From positions 1-64,000 of the forward strand of contig JAAYNQ010000093.1 in NCBI GenBank assembly GCA_012520725.1: DNA of 64,000 bases, in the 5' to 3' direction. Under the pieces are notes generated by a model that saw nothing but the letters and a program-made list of their open reading frames with translations, was not told the origin of the DNA and searched no databases. The translations under genes were made by a program, and so were the position numbers. The DNA comes from Syntrophomonadaceae bacterium (GTDB lineage Bacteria > Bacillota > Syntrophomonadia > Syntrophomonadales > Syntrophomonadaceae). Numbering within the stretch: the stretch's first letter is position 1; each line of letters starts with the position of its first letter. Shown here piece after piece: positions 56,642 to 63,241 of the stretch.

Positions 56642-57328
56642 CTATAGCTGCTTCATTACATGAGTACATTCCAAACGTCCATCACAGTATATATGGACCC
56701 CCTTTTGCCGGGCTGATTCACAAAATCCGATGTCTTCTGCTCCGTTTCTTGCCCCATAGCGAACCCCCAGTTCGCTTATTACTTGCCGTTTAATTAAATA
56801 AGCAGCCCCGGTGCAATCAACTCTAAATAATCTGTCCCGGGGAAAATTGCGAATATGCAGGTAATGCCCCCTATCATCTCGATGGAGGACATTATAGCAA
56901 GACTCATCTCCAATCACTGCACCATTACAGACCAGACAGGAGACAATATCGCATTGGTTGTTTATTAAAGCCCTTAAGCTATGAGGAGGTACTAAAATAT
57001 CACTATCCACTGAAAATAGATACTCACAATCACTACGCAGAAACTCCATCAGCAGGAGGTTGCGAAGATAGGCCAGACGCTTAAAACTGTACTGACCCCT
57101 TTGATGAGGCGTATTGCCGCCATTATTTTCTACTAAGTAGACCTGCCCCGGGTACTTATGAGCAAAGTTCCCGAGAATATCCGGAGTACTATCCTCACAA
57201 TCATTAACTATAAAACAGTAGATTATCCTTTCCCGTGGATAATCAAGGGCCTCCAAACTCTGCAAATATGCAGGCAAGATCCAGGCCCGGTTACGAACCG
57301 GACAGCCGATCATTACTTTGCGCTCCAT
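56642..57328 (-). CDS. GT2-like glycosyltransferase
   Basis: 228 aa. A GT-A fold enzyme: 'VMIGCPVRNRAWILPAYLQSLEAL' at the start, the metal-binding DxD as 'YLFSVDSDILVPPHSLRAL' (about residues 100-115), and 'GAAYLIKRQVISELGVRYGARNGAEDIGFCESARQKG' with the acceptor-side Glu/Asp. It resembles the Anp1/GT2-type group. Its ATG lies inside the last codons of the upstream glycosyltransferase (16-base overlap), so the two are translationally coupled. A role in spore-surface glycosylation is inferred from the promoter and the CgeB-like neighbour. Confidence 0.85.
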   Translation of the reverse strand: MERKVMIGCPVRNRAWILPAYLQSLEALDYPRERIIYCFIVNDCEDSTPDILGNFAHKYPGQVYLVENNGGNTPHQRGQYSFKRLAYLRNLLLMEFLRSDCEYLFSVDSDILVPPHSLRALINNQCDIVSCLVCNGAVIGDESCYNVLHRDDRGHYLHIRNFPRDRLFRVDCTGAAYLIKRQVISELGVRYGARNGAEDIGFCESARQKGVHIYCDGRLECTHVMKQL

Positions 57329-58722
57329 CCCAATCCCTTTCTATAATTAACCGCTTTCTTAACCACTAGTCTTTTTAACTGCCCTGAGCCCCGCTTATAT
57401 CCCCAGTTCCCCCAGGATGATTGGTACTTGCTGCCTCGACGCTTGATGGGAAGGCCATATACCGGCCTATTAGGAATTCTCGGCAGATAATCCCAATGAC
57501 TGTATTTATCTTCAGGTATTCCCCGTAGCGGTGAAGCAGCGGCAAGACTTAATCGGCTGGCTACTTTAACCCGGCTACCAGACAGCGCATGGTGGTATAC
57601 AAAACCATTATCAGGCCTACTCAGTCCCTCCCAGTTGCTGTTGGATATGATCTCATCTTCAATCCATACCGGGGTAGGATCTGCTGCCAGTTCCCGGCGC
57701 TCCAATTCCTCTTTAATTATTTCTATCACCGTTTGGGCTCTTTGCATCCAGGAATTCTCCTGGGCTACCTGTTGTCGCTGCTGTTTTTTCTCTGGAGTAT
57801 CCTGATATAAAGCTCGCTCTATATTGCGCAAAAAATCTTCCCGGGTTTCCGAGTATAAAACCAAATCTCCGTGTTTCCTGGCTTCCGGCAAAGCGGTGGC
57901 TACAACCGGCAAACCTACTGCCATGTATTCCCACATTTTGATAGGGTTGACGGATTCCGTCATGCTGGTATTTTTGAAAGGAATGATTCCTACATCAAAG
58001 TTTCTGGCATAAGCGGCCAGTTTTTCATAGGGTTTGAATCCCAGCCAGTGAATATTGGGCCGCTGGGGCACCTGGGAGATGTTATACAGGGGGCCGATTA
58101 CAATCAGATTACAGTGGGGAAAGCTATCGGCTACCGCTGTAATCAAATCCAAATCGCACCAGCTGGCCACTACACCGATATAGCCTATTATAGGTTTTTC
58201 AATACCTGCTATATCACTGTCTGCTTCCTGATAATCCCGATTGTTCTTACCCGAAAAATAATCATAATCGCAGGCATTGGGCAAGAGATATACTCGGGGA
58301 TTTAAGGCTTTTGCCATCTGATACAATTTATCAGATGCAGTAAGTACCAAATCCGCACTGCTAACTGCCCGGTAATAATTGGGCCTCCAGGATTCGAATT
58401 CTTCACTGGGTTCGTCTACACTGTCAAATATCACCAGCTCTGGATTGTATTGTCTCACCATATCGACATGGGCGGCAGAAGTATAATATACTATGGGCTT
58501 GGAGTTGCCCAGAAAAGGAGTGGGATCCACCTGATTAAACAGGTAAAAAAATTCATTTAGTTTTCTGATACCGGGTTTGTCTTTAGAGTAAATGCTGCTG
58601 TTATTAAGAAAAAAGGCTGGTATCCCTAATTCAGAAAAACTCCGCATAAGGTGCTGTGGCCGCTGAATTAGATAATGGTATTCAAGGGTGGGTGGATATA
58701 GAATACAATTGATATGAGCCAA
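57313..58722 (-). CDS. GT4-like glycosyltransferase with basic C-terminal extension
   Basis: 469 aa from TTG 58722, with GGGGG eight bases upstream. The N-terminus 'YHYLIQRPQHLMRSFSELG' and 'VIFDSVDEPSEEF', 'LLPNACDYDYF', 'IGYIGVVASWCDLDLI', 'FDVGIIPFKNTSMTESVNPIKMWEYMAVGLPVVATAL' match the GT-B/TuaH-like group also seen at 6197-7348. The catalytic part ends near residue 345. A further ~120 residues, ending in a Lys/Arg/Gly-rich tail ('IKRRGSKYQSSWGNWGYKRG'), are unusual. A sigma-K-like promoter lies 173 bases upstream. Confidence 0.87.
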   Translation of the reverse strand: MAHINCILYPPTLEYHYLIQRPQHLMRSFSELGIPAFFLNNSSIYSKDKPGIRKLNEFFYLFNQVDPTPFLGNSKPIVYYTSAAHVDMVRQYNPELVIFDSVDEPSEEFESWRPNYYRAVSSADLVLTASDKLYQMAKALNPRVYLLPNACDYDYFSGKNNRDYQEADSDIAGIEKPIIGYIGVVASWCDLDLITAVADSFPHCNLIVIGPLYNISQVPQRPNIHWLGFKPYEKLAAYARNFDVGIIPFKNTSMTESVNPIKMWEYMAVGLPVVATALPEARKHGDLVLYSETREDFLRNIERALYQDTPEKKQQRQQVAQENSWMQRAQTVIEIIKEELERRELAADPTPVWIEDEIISNSNWEGLSRPDNGFVYHHALSGSRVKVASRLSLAAASPLRGIPEDKYSHWDYLPRIPNRPVYGLPIKRRGSKYQSSWGNWGYKRGSGQLKRLVVKKAVNYRKGLGWSAK

Positions 58723-58796
58723 ATTTTTACCCCCTGACTGTGGTTTACTGCTGGGGTGATAAGCTACATAATAGACCAGCTGACAAGCTGCTATAG

Positions 58797-58827
58797 TCCT
58801 GTATCAATCGAAAAAGCCCATACAGGA
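58797..58827 (-). other. Hairpin in the leader of the glycosyltransferase pair
   Basis: TCCTGTAT/ATACAGGA (58797-58804, 58820-58827) with a 15-base loop inside the predicted 165-base leader. It could serve as the end of cgeB-like transcripts or as a leader stem. Confidence 0.4.
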
Positions 58828-58894
58828 CCTGCAGTGAGACTGGAAAGGTTTAAGCTCAGCCCCGCAGTCAAGTTGTCAAACTGCGCATTTTATA

Positions 58895-58923
58895 TATGCT
58901 ATGCAGCTACTGACCCGGAGGTG
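58895..58923 (-). promoter_or_regulatory. Sigma-K-like promoter of the glycosyltransferase pair
   Basis: Minus strand CACC (58923-58920), 16-base spacer, CATAGCATA (58903-58895), an exact match to mACm-N16-CATANNNTA. Confidence 0.55.
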
Positions 58924-58962
58924 CATGGAGCTGACTACTTATGGATGCTGAACCAGATAGTG

Positions 58963-59994
58963 CTAGTTATGGACACTTAAGCCCTTCTGGAGTTTTATAA
59001 TCGTGTTGCTCCTGGAGTTGCTGAGTATCACCCGGGGAGAAACCTGATTTCTACGCATAATCTGAGTTAGGCTCTCTTGGATAGCCCGGATACGGACATG
59101 ATAAGTATGTTTACTATATACCTCCTGCTGCCCTTGTTGTGCTATCTTTTTTCTCAATTCAGGATGGGTCAGATAATATTTTATCAAATCCCGGGTTTCT
59201 TCCGGGCTTCGTGACCAAACCAGATGGTAATGGTTCTTAAACAAGCGTTCTATAGACCGGGTCCATTGAGTTAAATAGAAACCTGCACAACCCAGAATCT
59301 CAAAGGTCCTCATGCTCATCATAGTATCTGAATCAGCAATAGAATGTACCCCCAAGACAATAGCTGAGGAAGTACATACTACCGGAAGCAGGTGATTAGG
59401 CAGGTAACCTCCATACTGCTCCGGCGCCAGCTTTAACTCCACCTCTGGCTCCAACCACCATTGGTTGCCATAAACCTTCAGCTTAAAGCCTTCCCCAGCA
59501 GGTTTTAATATATTATTCAGGCCTTGCCGGCGATCTTCATGATAATCATAATAATTACCCACGAAAACCAATTCATGGGCATACCTGGAGTCAGCCGGAG
59601 CGGCATAATGAAATCGAGGGTGACAGGCAAACAGCATCTCTTGAGCTTCTATTCCCCACCTGGCATATTCTGCTATGGACTCTTTGCAGGGAGTTAATAC
59701 CAGAGATGATTTTAAGGCATAGGGGATGGACAGATGATAAGAACTGGGATCTTCGATAGCCCAGTAAACATGGGGAATTTTCCTATCACTCAATAAAGGA
59801 AAAAGTTTCTCCATGCGATTAATTCCGCCGTCATTAAATACCAGATCTGGCTGGAAGGTATCTATAGTCAGACCCAGGGGTTCATCCAGGTCTATATTGA
59901 TGTACTTGACCTGGTACCCCAAATCGGCAAAAGCTGGTCCTATACCACGGGTTATTATGGGAGCGGAGTTAACAAAGAGTATTTTTATCTTCAC
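58963..59994 (-). CDS. CgeB-family spore-surface glycosyltransferase-like protein
   Basis: 343 aa. 'ILFVNSAPIITRGIGPAFADLGYQVKYINID' and 'QPDLVFNDGGINRMEKLFPLL' open the protein. 'PHVYWAIEDPSSYHLSIPYALKSSLVLTPCKESIAEYARWG', 'LVFVGNYYDYHEDRR' and 'SMRTFEILGCAGFYLTQWTRSIERLF' are the segments that define the CgeB group, with a GT-B-like second domain. In B. subtilis the sigma-K-dependent cgeAB genes act in assembly and glycosylation of the outermost spore layer. AAAGGAGCTGGTGAAG precedes ATG 59994, and a near-consensus sigma-K promoter lies just upstream. Glycosyl donor unknown. Confidence 0.82.
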   Translation of the reverse strand: MKIKILFVNSAPIITRGIGPAFADLGYQVKYINIDLDEPLGLTIDTFQPDLVFNDGGINRMEKLFPLLSDRKIPHVYWAIEDPSSYHLSIPYALKSSLVLTPCKESIAEYARWGIEAQEMLFACHPRFHYAAPADSRYAHELVFVGNYYDYHEDRRQGLNNILKPAGEGFKLKVYGNQWWLEPEVELKLAPEQYGGYLPNHLLPVVCTSSAIVLGVHSIADSDTMMSMRTFEILGCAGFYLTQWTRSIERLFKNHYHLVWSRSPEETRDLIKYYLTHPELRKKIAQQGQQEVYSKHTYHVRIRAIQESLTQIMRRNQVSPRVILSNSRSNTIIKLQKGLSVHN

Positions 59995-60023
59995 CAGCTC
60001 CTTTTTAAGCGCTTTTGTTAAAT

Positions 60024-60052
60024 TACCTTATTCAAAATATCACCGGGGTGTT
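60024..60052 (-). promoter_or_regulatory. Sigma-K-like promoter of the CgeB-like gene
   Basis: Minus strand AACA (60052-60049), 16-base spacer, AATAAGGTA (60032-60024). One mismatch (A for C) to mACm-N16-CATANNNTA. It gives a short leader of roughly 20 bases. Confidence 0.45.
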
Positions 60053-60251
60053 ACTAGCCGGGAAAGAGCGCGGGGGACTCCATGAGGATAGGTGTTTCAG
60101 CTAACCTAAAAAGTCAGAAAGGGGGGTGCGGACATTATGGGTTAGCAGTAACAGATAGGCCACAATAATTAACATCTCTAGATCCAATTCTGGGTTTAAA
60201 GACGGTCTGCTGCTAAGCAAAGGTAAAATAATAAGTACATGAAAATAATAA

Positions 60252-60273
60252 TATCCCGCCTTAAAGCGGGATA
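60252..60273 (-). terminator. Second terminator downstream of veg
   Basis: TATCCCGC/GCGGGATA with a six-base loop; on the minus strand TTATTATTTTC follows. It lies beyond the primary veg terminator. Confidence 0.6.
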
Positions 60274-60324
60274 AATTAAAGGCCAAAGATTAACAGGACT
60301 ATGATCAGCAAATGACTAAAAACA

Positions 60325-60354
60325 ATAAACCGCATGACCCCCCATGCGGTTTAT
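60325..60354 (-). terminator. Terminator of veg
   Basis: ATAAACCGCATG/CATGCGGTTTAT, six-base loop, 24 bases past the veg stop; minus-strand continuation TGTTTTTAG. Confidence 0.85.
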
Positions 60355-60377
60355 AAGTATCACTTCTTTGAGTTATA

Positions 60378-60656
60378 TTACATACTGGCTGAAGGTATAC
60401 GTATTTCCAAGTTTTGCTGGTCATATACAAATAGCTCTACCGTCTCGGTCAAGACATCGGCATAACTGTAAGAAACTCGACGCTCGACTTTTCTCTCATC
60501 TATTTTGATAACAAAAATATTGGGGTATATCGATTCGAGTACCCCCTCTTTTTCAATAATACGGTTTCTACCCCGATTAGCTTTCAGCCTTATCTTGCTA
60601 CCAACAAATGATTCTAAATCTTTCTTTATATCTGATATGGCTCTTGGAGAACTCAC
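60378..60656 (-). CDS. veg: Veg family protein
   Basis: 92 aa from GTG 60656 with AGAAGGTGG upstream. Veg is a small conserved Firmicutes protein linked to biofilm matrix expression in B. subtilis. The characteristic sequence is 'ISDIKKDLESFVGSKIRLKANRGRNRIIEKEGVLESIYPNIFVIKID' followed by 'RRVSYSYADVLTETVEL'. Two near-perfect tandem sigma-A promoters precede it, in keeping with the strong expression known for veg. It is next to rsmA as in B. subtilis, without yabG between. Confidence 0.95.
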   Translation of the reverse strand: MSSPRAISDIKKDLESFVGSKIRLKANRGRNRIIEKEGVLESIYPNIFVIKIDERKVERRVSYSYADVLTETVELFVYDQQNLEIRIPSASM

Positions 60657-60685
60657 TTTACCACCTTCTTTCTTTTATCCCGTTA

Positions 60686-60714
60686 ATTTTATAACAAAAA
60701 CATAAACTTGTCAA
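60686..60714 (-). promoter_or_regulatory. veg promoter, proximal
   Basis: Minus strand perfect TTGACA (60714-60709), 17-base spacer, TAAAAT (60691-60686), 30 bases upstream of the GTG. Confidence 0.7.
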
Positions 60715-60727
60715 GTTTAAATATAAT

Positions 60728-60756
60728 AGTATATAAAAAAATACTGTCATTGTCAA
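60728..60756 (-). promoter_or_regulatory. veg promoter, distal
   Basis: Minus strand perfect TTGACA (60756-60751), 17-base spacer with a T7 run, TATACT (60733-60728). Exactly 42 bases upstream of the proximal copy. Confidence 0.7.
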
Positions 60757-60779
60757 CCAATAAATATGCTCACCCATTA

Positions 60780-61649
60780 TTATCTTTCTAAGCTTGCAGG
60801 CCAGTTTTCAGCAATTCGAATAAAGTCTTCCAGAAGAAGGGATTCGGGCCTGCTGTTAATATCTAAGCCCAGACTTTCCAGATAGCTGCGGATTATCTCC
60901 TTATCTGCCCTGAACTCTGCCCAACACACATTCAATATGGTTTTTCTACGCATCTGGAAAGCTCTTCTAAGCAAAGACTTAAACCCTAATTCATTCTTAA
61001 GCTGCCGTGCTGGTCTATGAAGTTGGATTTTTATCAGGGCGGAATCAACTTCAGGGGCTGGGTAAAAGCAGTTACGGGAAATGTCCATCAGATATTCTAC
61101 CCGGGCATAATACTGCAGCATAAGGGTCAAGAGTCCATAATCTTTGGAATTAGGCTGAGCTTTGATCCTTTGTGCCAACTCCTTTTGTACCATGAGCAAA
61201 GCATATTCCAGATGGGAACCCTTCTCCAGGAGTTGGAAGATTATGGGGGTGGTAATATTATAAGGTATATTGGCACAAACTTTATATCCCCTCTGCTTAT
61301 CCCATTCAAAGCTCCGGCTCAATTCCTGCTCCAAGTCCAACTTTAGTACATCAGATATTATAATATGGCAATTCTTATGGCCGGCCAGGGTTTCGCTTAA
61401 GATCTCCTGCATGGCTGAATCAATTTCTACGGCCAAAACTCCCCGGCTGCGAGTCGCTATTTCCCGGGTTAGAACCCCTATCCCAGGACCTATTTCGATT
61501 ACTAAATCCTGGGGCGTTAATTCAGCAAATTGGATAATTTTATGTAAAACGTTCTTGTCCACCAAAAAATTTTGTCCCCACTTTTTGTGGGGATGTTTTC
61601 CATAACGATTTAGTATCTTCTTGATTTCTGTTCTAGACCATAGTTTCAA
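60780..61649 (-). CDS. rsmA: 16S rRNA (adenine1518-N6/adenine1519-N6)-dimethyltransferase
   Basis: 289 aa from TTG 61649, served by GAGG seven bases upstream. The frame runs 46 codons further to 61787 but that part includes a terminator arm and is not family-like. RsmA (KsgA) dimethylates two adjacent adenines near the 3' end of 16S rRNA. Motifs: 'HKKWGQNFLVDKNVLHKI', 'VIEIGPGIGVLTREI' (SAM binding), 'AVEIDSAM' and the catalytic 'VCANIPYNITTPIIF'. In B. subtilis rnmV precedes it; here two lipoprotein genes do. Confidence 0.96.
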   Translation of the reverse strand: MKLWSRTEIKKILNRYGKHPHKKWGQNFLVDKNVLHKIIQFAELTPQDLVIEIGPGIGVLTREIATRSRGVLAVEIDSAMQEILSETLAGHKNCHIIISDVLKLDLEQELSRSFEWDKQRGYKVCANIPYNITTPIIFQLLEKGSHLEYALLMVQKELAQRIKAQPNSKDYGLLTLMLQYYARVEYLMDISRNCFYPAPEVDSALIKIQLHRPARQLKNELGFKSLLRRAFQMRRKTILNVCWAEFRADKEIIRSYLESLGLDINSRPESLLLEDFIRIAENWPASLER

Positions 61650-61782
61650 AGGCTTTACCTCATTTTTATATAAGTTAATCATTGCGGGCGACTGCAGGCC
61701 GCCCTGAGCATGAATATGGATATCGAGCCTGTCCTTCGCACCATTAAACAACAATATTATTATACTAAAAAACCAAAACAAG

Positions 61783-61820
61783 GACACGATTCACTGGTAA
61801 TCCAGATAAAACCGTGTCCC
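61783..61820 (-). terminator. Terminator downstream of the second YhcN-type gene
   Basis: GGACACG/CGTGTCC arms (61783-61789, 61814-61820) with an internal CTGG/CCAG hairpin, 14 bases past the stop; minus-strand continuation TTGTTTTGG. Confidence 0.6.
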
Positions 61821-61833
61821 TATTCAGTCATTC

Positions 61834-62541
61834 TTATCTAGGATTGGTGCTTAAGCTGCGAGTGAGCCGATCTAAATCTCTCTGGATATTATCGGCCGAG
61901 GTTCCTTTTCTCATGGCATCATTAACACTATTGATTTCTTTTATTATTCCGCCATCAGTAGTGAACAAAACCTGGCTTACTCTGCTATCTGCATTTTTAA
62001 TTTTCTCTTCCACCATCCGTAGGATTTCTCTTTGATCGCTGGCGGCAGTTTTGCTGTCAAATACCAAGCCTACCATGACCACGAAATTATTGCTGATGCT
62101 AGTACCGGTTCTACCGGCAGAACCAGGAACTTCTTGATCAACGGGCATTCTCTCATTACCCATCCGCTGATCCTGACTGATCCCGGTTCTATCATTGGTG
62201 GTTCCCGGAGAGGTCATGTTGTCACCGTCTAATTTCTGATTGATTCTATTATTAGTGCTTCCCGGAGTGGGTCTATTATCGGCATCGTTATTAATAACAC
62301 CTAATTCCGCGTTGTTTTGATTAGCGGCTGAAACCGCCACCGTAGCGTCTCTTACCCCCGGAACCTGTTCAGCTAATCTTTCAAAGCGATCCGCCATATT
62401 ATTGGTATCCTGGAATTGCATATTGTTAGTCTGATTCTGCTGCTGAGGAGTTGCAGGCTTTCTCTCAGCTACAGGCTGGCAACCCATAATCATAATACTA
62501 ATACCTAGTATCAATGCCACTGAAATTACTGCTCTTCTCAT
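61834..62541 (-). CDS. YhcN/YlaJ-family sporulation lipoprotein (copy 2)
   Basis: 235 aa. The N-terminal lipoprotein signal peptide ends with the lipobox 'MIMGCQ' (Cys about residue 21). A low-complexity Asn/Gln/Thr-rich linker (about 30-150) follows, with the family segment 'ADRFERLAEQVPGVRDATVAVSAANQNNAELGV' at about 50-85 and 'SNNFVVMVGLVFDSKTAASDQREILRMVEEKIKNADSRVSQVLFTTDGGI' in the C-terminal half. In spore formers these are forespore membrane lipoproteins, some affecting germination or outgrowth. It is 40 bases downstream of a paralogue and ends in a terminator. Confidence 0.88.
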   Translation of the reverse strand: MRRAVISVALILGISIMIMGCQPVAERKPATPQQQNQTNNMQFQDTNNMADRFERLAEQVPGVRDATVAVSAANQNNAELGVINNDADNRPTPGSTNNRINQKLDGDNMTSPGTTNDRTGISQDQRMGNERMPVDQEVPGSAGRTGTSISNNFVVMVGLVFDSKTAASDQREILRMVEEKIKNADSRVSQVLFTTDGGIIKEINSVNDAMRKGTSADNIQRDLDRLTRSLSTNPR

Positions 62542-62581
62542 ATTATCCCTCCTATGATAGATAATTATGGTTAACTACCCT

Positions 62582-63130
62582 TTAATAGGCCGGATTATTA
62601 GAACCAAATTGCCGCCCCAATTCTTTTATGGTCATCTGGTGCTTGGCTATAGGCTCTCCTTTTATAATTCCCGCCGCCACATCATTTATCTTCTTAACTA
62701 ACTCAGGATCAGATGTTACCAGCACTTGTGAGATGCGTTTATCCGAAGCCTTTAATTTTTTTTGCACCTCAGCTTTAGTCTGTGCTTCATCAACCTGATT
62801 GTTGATACTTATACCCAACATAACTATCATTCCGCTAATATCAGCATCAGATGTATCTGGGTTTGCTTTCCCGCCGGTTTCCCTATTGCTGGAACTTCGG
62901 GTGCTATCAGCTAGAGTTACCTCAGATATTACAACGGTAGCCTTTTGTACTCCTTTCACTTCCGTAGCTAATCTGGATAAACGATCAGCCAATACCCGGC
63001 GTTCGCTGGCGCTAATACTGTCCCTGTCCCTGTCCTGGGATTCCAGCGGCTTTCTCTCGGCTGACTGGCATCCTATTAATAATACCCCCAATAAAAAGAT
63101 AAGCAGGAAAAAACCAGCCCTTCTATACAT
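62582..63130 (-). CDS. YhcN/YlaJ-family sporulation lipoprotein (copy 1)
   Basis: 182 aa. Signal peptide with lipobox 'VLLIGCQ' (Cys about residue 21). The conserved domain is 'ADRLSRLATEVKGVQKATVVISEVTLADSTR' and 'MIVMLGISINNQVDEAQTKAEVQKKLKASDKRISQVLVTSDPELVKKINDVAAGI'. It lacks the long Asn-rich linker of its neighbour, pointing to duplication followed by linker expansion in copy 2. AAAGGAGGTGATGTTGA precedes ATG 63130. It is separated from the upstream 3D-domain gene by a terminator, so the pair forms its own unit. Confidence 0.88.
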   Translation of the reverse strand: MYRRAGFFLLIFLLGVLLIGCQSAERKPLESQDRDRDSISASERRVLADRLSRLATEVKGVQKATVVISEVTLADSTRSSSNRETGGKANPDTSDADISGMIVMLGISINNQVDEAQTKAEVQKKLKASDKRISQVLVTSDPELVKKINDVAAGIIKGEPIAKHQMTIKELGRQFGSNNPAY

Positions 63131-63203
63131 TCAACATCACCTCCTTTGCTATAATTTTTGTTATTTGCTCATATTAAAAACGAGGGAATGAATGGCAAAA
63201 AAA

Positions 63204-63227
63204 AAGCTCGGCCGGAAAGCCGAGCTT
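63204..63227 (-). terminator. Terminator of the G5/3D-domain gene
   Basis: AAGCTCGGC/GCCGAGCTT with a six-base loop, 14 bases past the stop, followed on the minus strand by a run of T residues (plus-strand A9). Confidence 0.95.
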
Positions 63228-63241
63228 ACTTGTCTAAGCTG

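Larger units (their letters stand above)
59995..60377. other. Intergenic region between the CgeB-like gene and veg
   Basis: 383 bases. It contains the CgeB-like gene promoter (60024-60052) and two terminator hairpins (60252-60273, 60325-60354). A 61-codon open frame (60101-60286) overlaps the first hairpin and is not accepted as a gene. Confidence 0.55.

Noticed and set aside
58756-58980. 74-codon plus-strand open frame between the CgeB-like gene and the glycosyltransferase
   Set aside because: It is antisense to the predicted leader and promoter and lacks a ribosome site.
60101-60286. 61-codon hydrophobic minus-strand open frame downstream of veg
   Set aside because: Its first third is a terminator hairpin (60252-60273) and it has only a TTG start without a ribosome site.
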